64,000 bases of DNA, taken from the NCBI GenBank assembly GCA_033239525.1, contig BSYO01000005.1, positions 23,666,519-23,730,518 of the forward strand, read 5' to 3'. Shown here piece by piece: positions 9,633-21,228 of this stretch; the stretch's first letter is position 1; each line of letters begins with the position of its first letter. The position numbers and the translations under genes were made by a program. The notes beneath the pieces are model-generated. The model ran no database searches and was not told the origin of the DNA. It saw only the letters and a list, made by a program, of their open reading frames with translations. This DNA is from Nepenthes gracilis. Taxonomy: Eukaryota > Streptophyta > Magnoliopsida > Caryophyllales > Nepenthaceae.

Positions 9633-10831
9633 TAATGAGGGTTCACCACGTGGGAGGCCCCTGAAAACTCGCGCGTTTCCAAGACAAAACGACGCCTTCT
9701 GGCTGCGCAGAAATTAAATGCGCTGGCAGCCCAGGGGACATGATGATTGACAGGAACCCCAAAGGCTCCCAAAGGATGACGCGTGGATCCTCAGGGCAAA
9801 ACGCCCGGCAACAGAAAAGCATTTACGAAGGCAAGACAAAAATTGAAGACAAAAGGGGCTACTTCTTTTATTAATCATTGCTTTCTTACAAAGTACAAGA
9901 TCTACAACCATGAAGTTGCGAGAAAGACGAAAGAAGACTGTGGTGCGAAGCCCAGAATGCTCCCATACCTCGCCCCAGGAGAGCCCGACGAACACGACCT
10001 ACACTAGATCCCAACGGATGAAGCGGTCGGAATTTGCCGGGCGAACTGGGCGGGAAGCAAGGAGCATCCCCCGGTGGGAGTCTCAAGAATCCAATCCACC
10101 GGGGGCCCAGGAAGCACTGAAATCAGACACTTCGCCTGAGACGGGCAATAAGCTCCACCTCCGCGGAGGGCTACTGACCTCGCAGCCCCTCCAGGGCTGG
10201 CGCCCTGGCTTAGCGCGTAGAGAGATCTCCTGCAAAAGCCGTCCCCGAACAGGTGACGGTATCCGCGGAGATCCTCCAAGGATCTGCGCGAGCCACCCAG
10301 GCCACAGCCCGGAAGGAAGCGCACGACGACGGCGGAATGGCCAAACCACTCTCGTTAGTAAAGAAGACATGCCATAAGGCATGGGCTACAACGGTCTCCT
10401 TCAAGGATCTCGGGCGTACAAGTGGTCCATCCAACTCCTTCTCGAGTGCCCACCAGGGGCGGGGAAAGCCAAAATCTCCTCATTGCCTTTTCAACTTACT
10501 GATAAGGGATGGACTCCACTCGCTCAAGTGACCCCCTATTTATGGGCAAGGCGCAAGCTGCCCTCTCACCAAGGGCAACACGGCATCCAGCAAACGTCTT
10601 TCGGGCAACAGCAGCGACCACCGGTCAAACGCAACCCAAGGCGCGCGAATCTCGCCGGGCGAGGTGACGGTCACAAAGCAGACTCCGAAAAGCTGCCTGC
10701 AGCCCACAGGAAGGCGCGAACTTGGAAGACGACAAAAATGGCGCGACACGAGGAAGGGCATGAGGCCGTGGAAATGGGCCCAGAGGACATGCCAGGCCCG
10801 ACCACTGGCCGGCTCAGGCATGGGGGGCTAG
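9633..10831 (+). other. Non-coding region of the Tat element ending in the polypurine tract
   Basis: Several short frames are open on both strands, but none shows recognisable similarity, and the overlapping frames are best explained by high GC content. The segment ends in GGCATGGGGGGCTAG (about 10817-10831), a purine-rich tract directly abutting the LTR. This is the expected position of the polypurine tract that primes plus-strand DNA synthesis. Confidence 0.65.
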
Positions 10832-11248
10832 TGTTAGGTCCCATGTCCTGGCCCATGAGATAGGCCCAGGCCCACGAAGCAGGTCGCGGCCCATAAGGAA
10901 AGATCAGGAGCCCACGAGGGAAGGCCAGCCTAGTCCAATGGAAAAGAGGCGCTGCCATCTTTGGCGGAAGCCAACGGATACTGCGGTCTGATAAATGCGT
11001 CGTCGGGAATGAAAAAAAAGGCGAAGGCTAGCCAATAGAGGCATGGCCGGCACGTTCCAGACGCCACCACGCCGTCTGCGGGCGCCAACAATCTCTGCTC
11101 GGGGAAAATCGGGCGTGGTCAACAACGCTCGGCGCGTGCCTAGCACAGCAGCAGGGATGGCCCGTGGCCGGCGGTCCATGATAGCGACCAACGGCGCAAT
11201 GGCCCAGGCAACGGGTGTTTTGGCGCCCAAGAGTCCAACAGGGAGAGG

Positions 11249-11258
11249 CCTATAAGAG
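11249..11258 (+). promoter_or_regulatory. TATA box of the Tat 3' LTR
   Basis: CCTATAAGAG within a GC-rich LTR, followed about 30 bp downstream by the 16-bp tandem repeats. It is the only good TATA match in the LTR on this strand. Confidence 0.6.
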
Positions 11259-11281
11259 CCCTCACCCCCCACAGAGAAAAG

Positions 11282-11338
11282 GATTCGGCGATTTGACGAT
11301 TCGGCGATTTGACGATTCGACGATTTGACGATTCGGCC
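11282..11338 (+). repeat. 16-bp tandem repeat near the LTR transcription start
   Basis: The unit GATTCGGCGATTTGAC begins at 11282, 11298 and 11314, with a partial fourth copy at 11330. The third copy differs by one base. It begins 24 bp after the TATA box, so it would lie at or just after the transcript start (R/U5). Confidence 0.85.
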
Positions 11339-11804
11339 ATTCTGCAACTTCGATCCAACTTTGGTTTCGAGCTCTCTTACTCAGCTTCCAAAAAGCTCCA
11401 ATCCATCTAACGGATTCAACCAAATCGCGTTCCTTCTTCCCAACCCGTCAAGCGGGAAAGTTAGCCACTCATTGCAGTGCACCAAGGAAGTCAGGCCTTC
11501 CATCACCTGCTCATTGCATTTCTCCATTTCACCGCATAAGCACCTCTTTCGCTTTACAACATTTCTCTGCACACTTCTTTAACGTGTGCCATTTCCGTTT
11601 ATTGCGGGAATTTGCTGACTTGAGCGTCGGAGCGGCCTCGGTGGGAGAAATCCTATCGGACCTTTCACCTCTCGTTTGTTGTTTGTGTTGTGCAGGTCCA
11701 GGTTCTGAAAGACGGAGACCGGACCCTTCTTCCGGAGCCCCCGCGTGCTTAGAAATCCGAAAACTCCCTAATCCGTACGACAACCTTGAGCCCGGGACGC
11801 AACA

Positions 11805-14216
11805 AATATTTTTATAATCACTGTAATGATTATTTTGATTGTTTTAGAATCACTCGTGTGATATTTTTCAAATTCTTAGTGCTCTTTATATTAATACCAT
11901 CATATTATTAATTGATGGCATATTTTGAATATTTATATATTTTGTATCTATTTTAATATATTTGTATCATGGGATGAGAAATAATCCTATAAAAAGTGAA
12001 AACAATATATTGAATATTAAAATTGGATGCTTATTCGGTTGATAACTATAAAATCATGGGAGGAGAAAGATGGATATTTATCGTTTGTGTGAAAGGAGGA
12101 AATAGATGAGCATAAAATCTAAATAACTTATAATCCCTTCATTTCCTCTCTTCTACTTGTGAAGGAAGAGAGTTAAGAAAGGAAGTTATGACAAAGATGT
12201 GAGAAATTTTTAAGAGTTATTTTTAAAAAATATATATATATTTTTTAAATATTTTTAAATTTATAATATTTTATCTATTCATATATATTAATGGACTCAT
12301 ACAATATTAAATATATAGACGATTATAATATTAGAAATGATGTCTAGAAAATGATTAGAAGATGATCGTACAACATTATTTTTGAATATACAATGTGATT
12401 ATAGCTAACTCGTGACAATAACTTAAATATTTTAAAAGAAATCAATATACTATAATCGAATACGGTTTAAACCGTTTATAAGATGAAAGTCTGAAATACA
12501 CAAATGATCAATATATATAAAGAATATTTGTATCTTGATGTTATAAACTATATTCAATCTCAAGTATAAATCATCGCCAATATTCAAATAAAATCAATGT
12601 ATAAAATAAATTAATATAGATATTGTCGAGGAATGAAAATATCAAGACCAAATAATCATTCGAAAAAATTATCTAAACTTTTCAAGTCAGTCAAATAAAA
12701 TTTACTATTAAGAATTAACTTATTGTTTAGGTGATGTAGACATACTAACTGATTCACTTTTGAATCCTGATTCATAATTTTTATCAAAGAATTATTCGAA
12801 TTTGTTTGTAGTAATAGAATGAGACTCATTTTAAATTTTCAGTAGATTTTACTTCACTGACTTATAAATATACAATACTATTGAACTTTTAATTTTCGTA
12901 TAACTTGCAAAATTTTAAAGCTTATATGCCTGAACAAATGTTAAAAATATTTTTTGAGCACAATCAAAAAAAATTAAATACAATTAAATTATTATAACCA
13001 TTTTACTAGGAAAATCTAATATTTTTGCCCTATTGACTTTACAAGTCTACGCCTAAGTCCTTGTTCACATCCATTATCAAAGGTATATCATCTCACGTTT
13101 GGAGTTCTTTCAACAACTAATATAAAGGTTACGTGATGCAATAAATTGCTTTTGTTAGTGTTGAAATGTCAATAATATCGGTTGTCAAAGTACAAACAGT
13201 AATAATTGTTTTTGAACAGTCCACACTTAAATTTTTTAATAGTTGAGACAGCTATTTACAGCAAATATAATATTTATATTTATTTATTTAAATAAATATT
13301 TATATCTAAATATAAATACTTAAAATAAAATAAATTTTATATTGAATTATCAAATTTTTTTTAAAATTGTCTAAATTTTAAAATTTATAAGTAAAAATAC
13401 TCAATTTAGACACTCATTTTTCTATCTCCTCTTCTTTTCTGCTCCTCTTTGTACCTTCCCTTCACACTCTCTTTCTTCTCTTCTTCTTTTCAATGCTTGC
13501 CATTTATTTTACAGCTATCTCTATTATTTATCTCAATTTTGATTTATGTCATTCTCATGCCAAAAAAAAAAATACTTTTTTTCAAGATTATTTTGCGAGA
13601 AAAATGTCCTAGGATTAGATGACAACTAAATTTTGACTATTAAGCGGTGGTTTAAAAAATATATATTTAACTATTTTTAAATTTTTTAAATATTATTTAA
13701 TTTATACGGATGGTCATTATAGACAATATGAAGTATCACATGAATCGTAATGAATGTCTAAATTTAAAGTGATAATATATATAATCTAATTTAGACATTT
13801 AAAAAAATTTAATATCAATATTTTAATAATGATAATGAAAAATAATTTAAAAAATTACAATTTCTTAAAATTTATAAAAAATAACAATAATAAAATCCCA
13901 ACCGTAATAAACTCTCACCCTCATAATATTCCAACAGTTGCACCCTCATAACAAATTTTTGCATACACACCCAAATAAGGCTTAAGTTTAATATATTATA
14001 GTGGTAATGAACCAGAAAACCTTGAAACTTTTTCAATAATAAAATAAAAGAGAAGTGGTGCCAACTAAGCTAGTCACCTAATGGGAGGTCTCAAATTGAC
14101 TTTTCTCATAGTTGTCATTAGAATTATTGTTGGTTGAGATTTGTCAATGATGTCACAAATATTGAATTTGAGAAAGAGTTAGATTATTTTAGGTCATTGT
14201 TCATGATCTTACCTTA
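11805..14216. other. AT-rich intergenic spacer
   Basis: No coding sequence, RNA gene or complete repeat was recognised. It is dominated by A/T runs and short palindromic AT words, for example around 13265-13320. Stop codons are dense in all frames. Confidence 0.6.
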
Positions 14217-14356
14217 TCGGGAACGCCGTGAGGTCTGTAGGGTGGGAACGCCGTGAAATTCTCCCAGGCATCGGCTTATAGGTTGGAGACGCCGCAAAAT
14301 TCTTCCAGGTCAGAACGGACAATATCTACATGCGAGTGTGTCGTGGACGTTACAAA

Positions 14357-14370
14357 TGGTATCAGAGCCC
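14357..14370 (+). promoter_or_regulatory. Primer-binding site of the TRIM (initiator tRNA-Met)
   Basis: TGGTATCAGAGCCC, two bases after the left LTR end, complementary to the 3' end of plant initiator tRNA-Met. Confidence 0.85.
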
Positions 14371-14421
14371 GGACCCGATTCAGTGTGCCAGCGATGACGC
14401 TGGGCCTCCAAGGGGGTAGAC

Positions 14422-14666
14422 TGTAGTGTCCCATATTGGATCGGGGAGGGAAACAAAGTGTCCTTATAAGGGCGTGGACACCTCCCCCCTTGTAGACGCA
14501 TTTTGGGGGCGGTGGATTCCATATGCCAAGAACAAAACCATGAGGCTTATAGGATGGGGATGCTGTGAAGTTCTCCCAGGCCTCGGCCTGTAGGCTGGAG
14601 ATGTCGCAAAATTCTCCAAGGTCAGAGTGGACAATATCTACATGCGGGTATGCCGGAGACGTTACA
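14422..14666 (+). repeat. 3' LTR of the TRIM
   Basis: 245 bp, TG...CA termini. It contains a TATA-like CCTTATAAGGG at about 14461-14471. Confidence 0.8.
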
Positions 14667-17600
14667 AGCTATATGCAATAGAAGAAAAGAGGAAAAAGAA
14701 AGAAAGGAAAGAGGGAGAAGGAGGGAGAAGAAGAGAATAAGGATAGGAAAGGGAAGATGGTGCGAGGGATTGTAACGACCTTCGGCCAAAGAATCGATGT
14801 TGAAGATAAAAACCATGTAACCCTCACCGCAATGCCCCTCCATTATTTGAGGAATACTGTGGTGTGAAGAAAAGGGAGACACGTGCAAGCTGCATAGAGT
14901 AACCATCGTTGTTGCTATCGGCGCCAAAAGAGAAACAACAATTGGCCACATGAAGACCAATGGTTTTTGTCCATAGATAAGCTTATATGCCATCTTGATT
15001 GGTCCAAGCAGCCTAATCCTATTGTTGCAGCTTGTCATTAGTTGTTGGCTATCAAATAATGTCTTCAACCTTCGATAATACTTACCTGAGGCACATATTA
15101 TCCCATCAATTATATTATACGATCAGTTATTTATGAATTATCTAAAATATAATAAGTTTTCATAAAATTGATCTAAAAACTTCAAAACACACAAAATGTG
15201 TTAAAAATATCCTTTCTAAACAAATTACACGATATTATGGTGCTTGTTAAATATGACTTTATCATATGTACATAAACGATCATGTTCTTTTTTGCAAAAA
15301 GATTTTTTATATTATAGGAATCAAGAGAGACATGAAGACTTTAGTACACCAATAGAATGAAATATTAGTAAATATATGAAAATTGATCCATATATATGTG
15401 GATATTGAGCCCTCCACATTGTGACAAGATTTTTAATTTCTTTGTATCATTAATATATTCTGATCTATTAACTAATATTAAATGGCCACTGTTTTATTCA
15501 TAATTTAATTTAATTTATTTTATAAAAATATTTACATCAAATTTGTCACTACCAATAAGATTTCAAAAGATACTAATATTTTTATCCATATGTGCACTTC
15601 ATTGCTAGTGGTGTGAGAATTAAACTTGCTAATGTGCCTTAGAACCTATATTGTGTTTTCCTTTGTTACTTACACCCACTGTATTTTTATTAATATTGAT
15701 AATCTAGAATTTTTCAAAACTAATTTGGCCATTAAGTATTATTAAAAACTGCAAATTAGTTATAGTAAAAAGAAAATAATGAAGATGTAGAGTTAAAAAA
15801 TTTTAAATTTTATAGTAAAAATAATTTAAAATTATTTATATTATTAGAGTAACGTACCTGATTTTGATAAAAGATAAAACACGAGTCGGATATCAATCGG
15901 ATGTCTAACCTCTTTCTATTTTCTTCTTTTTCTCTTCTCTTTCGGGTATAACATTCCTTATATTACAAAAATAATTTCGGACATACTAAAATAATGTCAA
16001 AATAATTTATAATAATGTTGGTGTACAAGTATTCTTTAGTAGTGCATCAGGTGCAAATCTCTTAGACAAGTGACGACGAGCACCCTTTTAGTGCAATCTA
16101 AGCATACCTATTTTGTCACAAATGTATAAAAGCGTGTATTGTGCGTCTATCAAGTATAGATACTTTAAATTCTTTGAAAATAGTCTTTGTTCAGGTGCAC
16201 CTCGCATAAATCTCGTGCAAACATTTAGTAGATCTTATCCCTCGAGTGACTCTCGTATAAATGTCGTGCAACTCTTACCTGATATTTATTCTTAAGCGTG
16301 CTAATGTGTGAATATCGTACGTTTTTTAAATGATATATTTATTGGATATAATGCCTATTAGAAATGGCCTAAAATATAATATTATACATATATTTTTTAG
16401 ATAACATGAAATAGTATTTTTATTTAAGAAGAAATGATGTGAAAAAATAATATTGTCTAAATATAAACATTAATAAAATAAATTAAAATAACAAAACTCT
16501 TATACCTAAGTCCATTTATTATAGTTCAAACCGTGACGTCCACATATAGTAAAATAACATCAATATTGGGCCGAAACTACTCCCGTTGAAAATAATAGTG
16601 GATATAAAAGCGAAGACAATAAGATCAATTGATTTTTTTTTTTTTGCCCAAATAAATTAATCGACAAACTTCTTCTATTTAAAGAAATAATAAAGTAATA
16701 AAAAAAAGTGTAACTATTACTTTTTTTAAATGCATATCCAATATGAAATAGAGCTTGTAAATACCTACAAAATTAATGTTTCTTAACCAAATTATCTAGC
16801 TATAATTGACTAATACATTACCAATTGTTATAATCATAGAAACGTAAATAATTTCAAATTAATCATCTATTTATTGATTGCTAACATTGTTTCATATACT
16901 AATATTTAATCTTATGAAAAATAATTAATAGTAGCCCTAATTTTTGGTCTACCCACTTCAAAAGTCAACTACTCTGTCTAATTCCTAACAATTTTATCGA
17001 ATTTGGGACACCGAATACATCTCTTTTTTATCAGTGAGAAAAAAATATATAAATAATGAGATTTAAAAAATTATTTATATATTTTTTTTAAATTTGTTTT
17101 TACACTTGGGTTAACTTTTAATACATGATAATAATTTTGAAAAAATTAAAATAATAATAATATAATTTTTTAAATTTATAGTCGGGTACTCATAAATTTT
17201 CCTTAGTTTTTGCTTATATTTTGTGGCAATTGGCAATGGCATATGACTAGGTAATAATATTAGATAAAATATAAGTATGTAATATACTATAAGATGGTTT
17301 GAGTTTGTATTTAAAGTGTTTATGCCTTTGATAGGTCAAAATATTTATTACACTCAAGACAATAATTTTATCAAATTCTACATGGATTGGCTAACCCAAA
17401 ATTATAACAATGTAATGATTAATAAATACGTATAATTTATATCATTTAAACTCCTATTTAAATTTTATTGATGTATGAATTATATCCCATTGTGTCACAT
17501 AAATACAACATGTTAACTAAAAGGGTTATACATATTGTATTGTTTTATTTATTTATATAGTAGATATTTGTTGAATTTTTTGTTACTCTATTTTGAATTT

Positions 17601-18179
17601 TACTACAAGAAATACAATTTTTGTTTCTCTTTTAATACTGAAGGAGCTTTCTATTTGACGTTTGTGATATATTTTACATGAACAAAATTCTTTCATAATA
17701 ATTTGGAGAGATAGCCACAAGATGTTGGTTTAAACAATAATTTCAGATGATTTTAATCGTTCGATATATGTGAGTTATGTGATAACTGTTTGAGTTACTG
17801 TATAAAATAAAAATACATATGTTCTAATTTTTAGGATATTTAAATTATTTTAAATACAAATAAATAACGGGTTGGAAAAAAGAAAAATAAATTTTGAACA
17901 TTTAGTTGAGATATAATTCAAGCTTTATCTTTCAATATCTTAAAAATATTATTCTTTTTGTTATAGAATACATGACCAGCATTTTTGTTTTGATTATTTT
18001 CTCCTATTCAAGTGTAAATGTTTGAACTCGTATCCTCCATTTGATTGAAGAAAATAAAAATTTTATTATCTAATTATTCTTCTGAGAATATTTATTTTTA
18101 TATTTAGTTATATTTTAATTAAAAATAAATATTTTTAAAGAATTAATTATTTCTAAATTTTTTGGCATAACTATTCCTA
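14667..18179. other. AT-rich intergenic spacer
   Basis: A purine-rich stretch (about 14678-14760) and a moderately GC-balanced patch to about 15070 follow the TRIM, with no recognisable product. From 16020 to 16310 there are repeated short phrases such as GTGCAA and TCTCGTATAAATGTCGTGC that resemble old LTR sequence, but no boundaries can be set. The rest is AT-rich with nothing recognised. Confidence 0.5.
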
Positions 18180-18975
18180 CACTAATATTTAAAAAATATA
18201 ATTATATTTATATAATAATTAAGTATTTGAAAAATATTTTAGATATATAATAATTTAAAATATTTTAAAAATATAATAATAATAATAAATATATAATTAT
18301 ATTTAATAGTTATGTATTTAAAATATATATAATTATTAAATATGTAATTATTTAAAAAAATATATTATAGAATATATAATTACATTTTATATGAACATAT
18401 ATATTATACATATAATTATTTAAATATTTATTAAATATATATTTTATACATATGTAATATATATAATAAATATGTATTTTATAAATATTTAATATATATA
18501 ATAAATATGTATTTTATATAATTATTATATATTATAATAATTATTCTAATAATTAATTATATTTTATATGTATTTTATATAAATATGTATTTTATATTAT
18601 AATATTTATTAAATATTATATGTATTTTATATATTATAATACATATTTTATTAAACATGTATATATATAAATATGTATTTTATTTATATATAATTATGTA
18701 TTTATATATGACAAGAAATAAATATATATATTACATATTATAATAATTATTGCATATTTAACATATATATTATATATTTTATATTATATTTTATATGATA
18801 AAAATATATAATTATTAAATATGTAATTATTTAAAAATATATTATATAAGATATAATTATATTTTATATTATTATATATTTTATATATGTAATTATTTAA
18901 ATATTTATTAAATATATTTTTATATAATAAAAATATATATTATATTAAATAATAATTAAAAATAATATATATAAT
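18180..18975. repeat. Almost GC-free low-complexity block
   Basis: About 800 bp of degenerate TATA, ATAATTAT and TTTTATAT words with only occasional G or C (for example in short ATG- and ACA-containing words). There is no single repeat period, so it is low-complexity DNA and not a clean satellite. Confidence 0.75.
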
Positions 18976-19719
18976 ATCTTTTTTCTTTGATAGGAATAAA
19001 AAAATTATTATGATAAATTATTACCTTATTTATCGTATTATTTTACAAATTAAATATTAAAATATTAATTTTTAATTTATTATATTCCAACAATCAAATA
19101 TGATAATAATAATTTTAAATTATATTTTCGTAATATTATATTTTTTAAGAATAACTATTCTATTTTCACATTATTTTATTCCAACAACTAAATATAGCGT
19201 TGCAATATATTTAAAGTCATTAATAATTAATTCTTGACACATATTATTGGTGTAAATAAGTTATTTCATAATTATTTATAATTAAATCTCAAATTAAAAT
19301 AAAAATAATTTTAGATAGATGATTTTATAAATTCCTCTTACACTAAAAATTTGTTAAAGAAAAATTATTTGTATACTTTTTATGTAATTGTAGATTTTAT
19401 TGTTGATGTTGTCATCGAGAGAAAAGGGTGATATCTATCTGATTAGGCCAGAGGGGCGACCCTCCGGCCAAGTCATGACAGAGTCGAGTTTGGGGGGCTG
19501 TAATGTACGGAGCATCACAATTCCCTACAATGCCAACGGGAGCCATTGGATTAAAATATCTAACGGCTCTCATTTTATATATAAAATATATATTTTTAGT
19601 TATATTTTTTTATTTTTTAGTTTTATAAATTTTTTTTTTTAAAAAAAGTAGCTATCGAAATTCAATCCGATGATCCCCGTTAACATTGTAAGGGTTGCGA
19701 TGCAGCCCCGCCGGTATTG
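18976..19719. other. AT-rich flank upstream of the PPR pseudogene
   Basis: Sequence blocks from here (19024-19146, 19318-19334, 19371-19384, 19422-19435, 19472-19487) recur in the same order at 25161-25420, interleaved with LTR sequence. A GC-richer patch at 19440-19520 has no recognisable product. Confidence 0.6.
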
Positions 19720-21228
19720 ACAGAGCCTGGCCCCAGACAGAGAGAGAGAGAGAGAGCTTGGTGTCAATCCATCTCTGCGCCTAGCCGACTTCTCTCCCTG
19801 ACCAGCACTGCACATTCTCTCCTTCAAAATTTCGCCAACTTTCTCCATTTCGACCGCTTCGGGACGCCTCCAGCTCGCGCAAGCCGAAGTCTTTCTCACT
19901 TCTCCCGAAACACCTCAAATTTCCTCAGGTCTCCTCACATGAACCCATTACTCAACAATCCTAAATTCCCAAGGGAAAATTCTGCCAAATTAACTAACTC
20001 AGATGGAAAACTACCTCCCCCAAGAAGCTCCTATGGGCCACCGGAGGAGCCACAGAGATTCGCAGTCCCGCAAGACCTCGTACGATGCAAGGTACACATC
20101 TCTCGTTAACGTCGTTGAAACTGCCAATTCATGTAATGCCAATGATGGTGATGTTTATAAGGTGTTGAGTGGTTTGGGCGCTAATGTCACGGAACAAGGT
20201 GCTGTGATTGTTATTAACAACAGAAAAAACCCAGAAACAGATTTGCTAGTAGTAAAGAAGTTTCAAAGGAAGTTGAAATCGAGCATGTAGGTGATAATGT
20301 AACACATGCCGTCGAAGATTATACGGAAGCGTAGAGATATGGTCAGCACAGAGAAGCTGTTCGGTGAAATGACTTGAGAGGGGGTTCACGGCTGATAATG
20401 GTACATTTTCTACCATAATTAGCTGTGCTGGAGTTGTGCTCTTTGCCCGACGAGGCCGTCGAATGGTTAATTAAGATGCCCGCTTTTCAGTGTGATACAG
20501 ATAACGTCGCCTACTCTGCCGTGATTGATGCGTATAGACGGGCTAGAAATACGGCTATAACATTAGCTTGTATGACCCTGCGAAGATGGAAAATTTGATC
20601 ATAACAATACGTTGTTGGATGCTACGTGACGAGCCAAGAGGTCATGGCAAGCAAAAGAACATCTAAAAGGACGAGTGAAAATTTGGTTTTACCAAGCTTT
20701 GGGGGTTCTTATGCTGCTCTCTTTGGGGATTTTGTAGTGCCCGTAGGTGAAGATGCTTTGAATTTGTATGGGAAGATGGAGAAAAGAATGGAATTAGATG
20801 TAATTCTGTAGCCATGTGTGCTGATGGGGGACGTGCCGATAAAACAGCTGAGATATCTGATGACATGAAACTTTCAGGCACTGAGAAGCCGGATAGCTGA
20901 ACTTTCTCATTGGTCGTTATCACGTATTTCTGCAGCGGGCGAGTAGCAGAAGTGGTGCATTTTAAATGAGATGCTAGAAGCTGGGTTTTGGCCTAGTATC
21001 TTTGTTCTAACATCACTTATCCAAATTGGACTAATGATGCGGCCAGGACATTTAATCGGCTTTTATAATTATGTATGACTCCTGATGATTGTGTTGTGGT
21101 CGTCTTCTGCATGTCATGATGCAAACACCAAAAGAACTCATTGAGAGCTTACAGAGTGTATTAAGGAATGCTAATTCTAAGCTTGGTTTTGTGGTTAAAC
21201 TTTGGTAGTGGAGAATAATATTGAAGTG
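19720..21228 (+). pseudogene. PPR-SMR chloroplast protein pseudogene (SVR7/P67-like), 5' part
   Basis: Members of this family are chloroplast-targeted pentatricopeptide-repeat proteins with a C-terminal SMR domain that act in organelle RNA expression. Recognisable pieces in changing frames are YDARYTSLVNVVETANSC (about 20068-20121), a stretch ending NNRKNPETDLLVV (to about 20256), a VEWxxKMPxFQCDTD block near 20460-20505, an IDAYRRARNTAI block near 20525-20560, and fragments of later repeats up to VMMQTPKE-like sequence at about 21115-21140 and NSKLGFVVKL at about 21175-21200. Stops and frameshifts are numerous and repeats are missing, so no protein can be made. A GA-rich leader (about 19735-19760) and a Ser-rich start near 19717-19940 may be remnants of the 5' UTR and transit peptide. 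The copia element starts immediately after AAGTG at 21224-21228. Confidence 0.72.

Larger units (their letters stand above)
1..11804 (+). mobile_element. Ty3/gypsy LTR retrotransposon, Tat lineage, 5'-truncated by the window edge
   Basis: The domain order read on the + strand is Gag, protease, RT, RNase H, a second RNase H, integrase, a long non-coding region with antisense ORFs, then a terminal LTR. A second, archaeal-type RNase H between the native RNase H and integrase, together with minus-strand ORFs downstream of pol, is characteristic of plant Tat elements (the Grande/Retand group). The element is far more GC-rich than the AT-rich DNA after 11805. Only the 3' LTR is present, so the 5' LTR, the primer-binding site and the start of gag lie to the left of the window. 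The five bases after the LTR (AATAT, 11805-11809) are one half of a target-site duplication that cannot be checked. Every sense domain is interrupted, so this copy cannot supply its own proteins. Confidence 0.95.
10832..11804 (+). repeat. 3' LTR of the Tat element
   Basis: The LTR starts TGTTAGGTCC directly after the purine tract and ends GGGACGCAACA, giving the TGTT...AACA inverted termini usual for LTRs, 973 bp. A TATA box (CCTATAAGAG, about 11249-11258) lies 418 bp into the LTR, so transcription would start near 11285. Sequence composition changes sharply to AT-rich right after 11804. No second LTR is available in the window for age estimation. Confidence 0.88.
14217..14666 (+). mobile_element. 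TRIM (terminal-repeat retrotransposon in miniature), 5'-truncated
   Basis: Two related LTR segments flank a 67-bp internal region. The right LTR is complete (TGTAGTGTCC at 14422 to GACGTTACA at 14666, 245 bp). The left one keeps only its 3' part (about 14217-14354), sharing TTCTCCCAGG and GGACAATATCTACATGCG with the right copy and ending in the same GACGTTACA. A primer-binding site for initiator tRNA-Met (TGGTATCAGAGCC) starts at 14357, and the purine tract CCAAGGGGGTAGA precedes the right LTR. The internal region encodes nothing, as expected of a TRIM that needs another element's proteins. No target duplication can be seen because the 5' end is lost. Confidence 0.85.

Noticed and set aside
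10004..11347. Several overlapping ORFs on both strands before and in the Tat LTR
   Set aside because: Mutually overlapping frames in GC-rich DNA, none with a recognisable motif; one is produced by the 16-bp tandem repeats.
14622..15068. Minus-strand ORF of 148 codons next to the TRIM
   Set aside because: It starts in spacer, ends inside the TRIM LTR and contains low-complexity Leu/Phe/Ser from the purine-rich tract; no family match.
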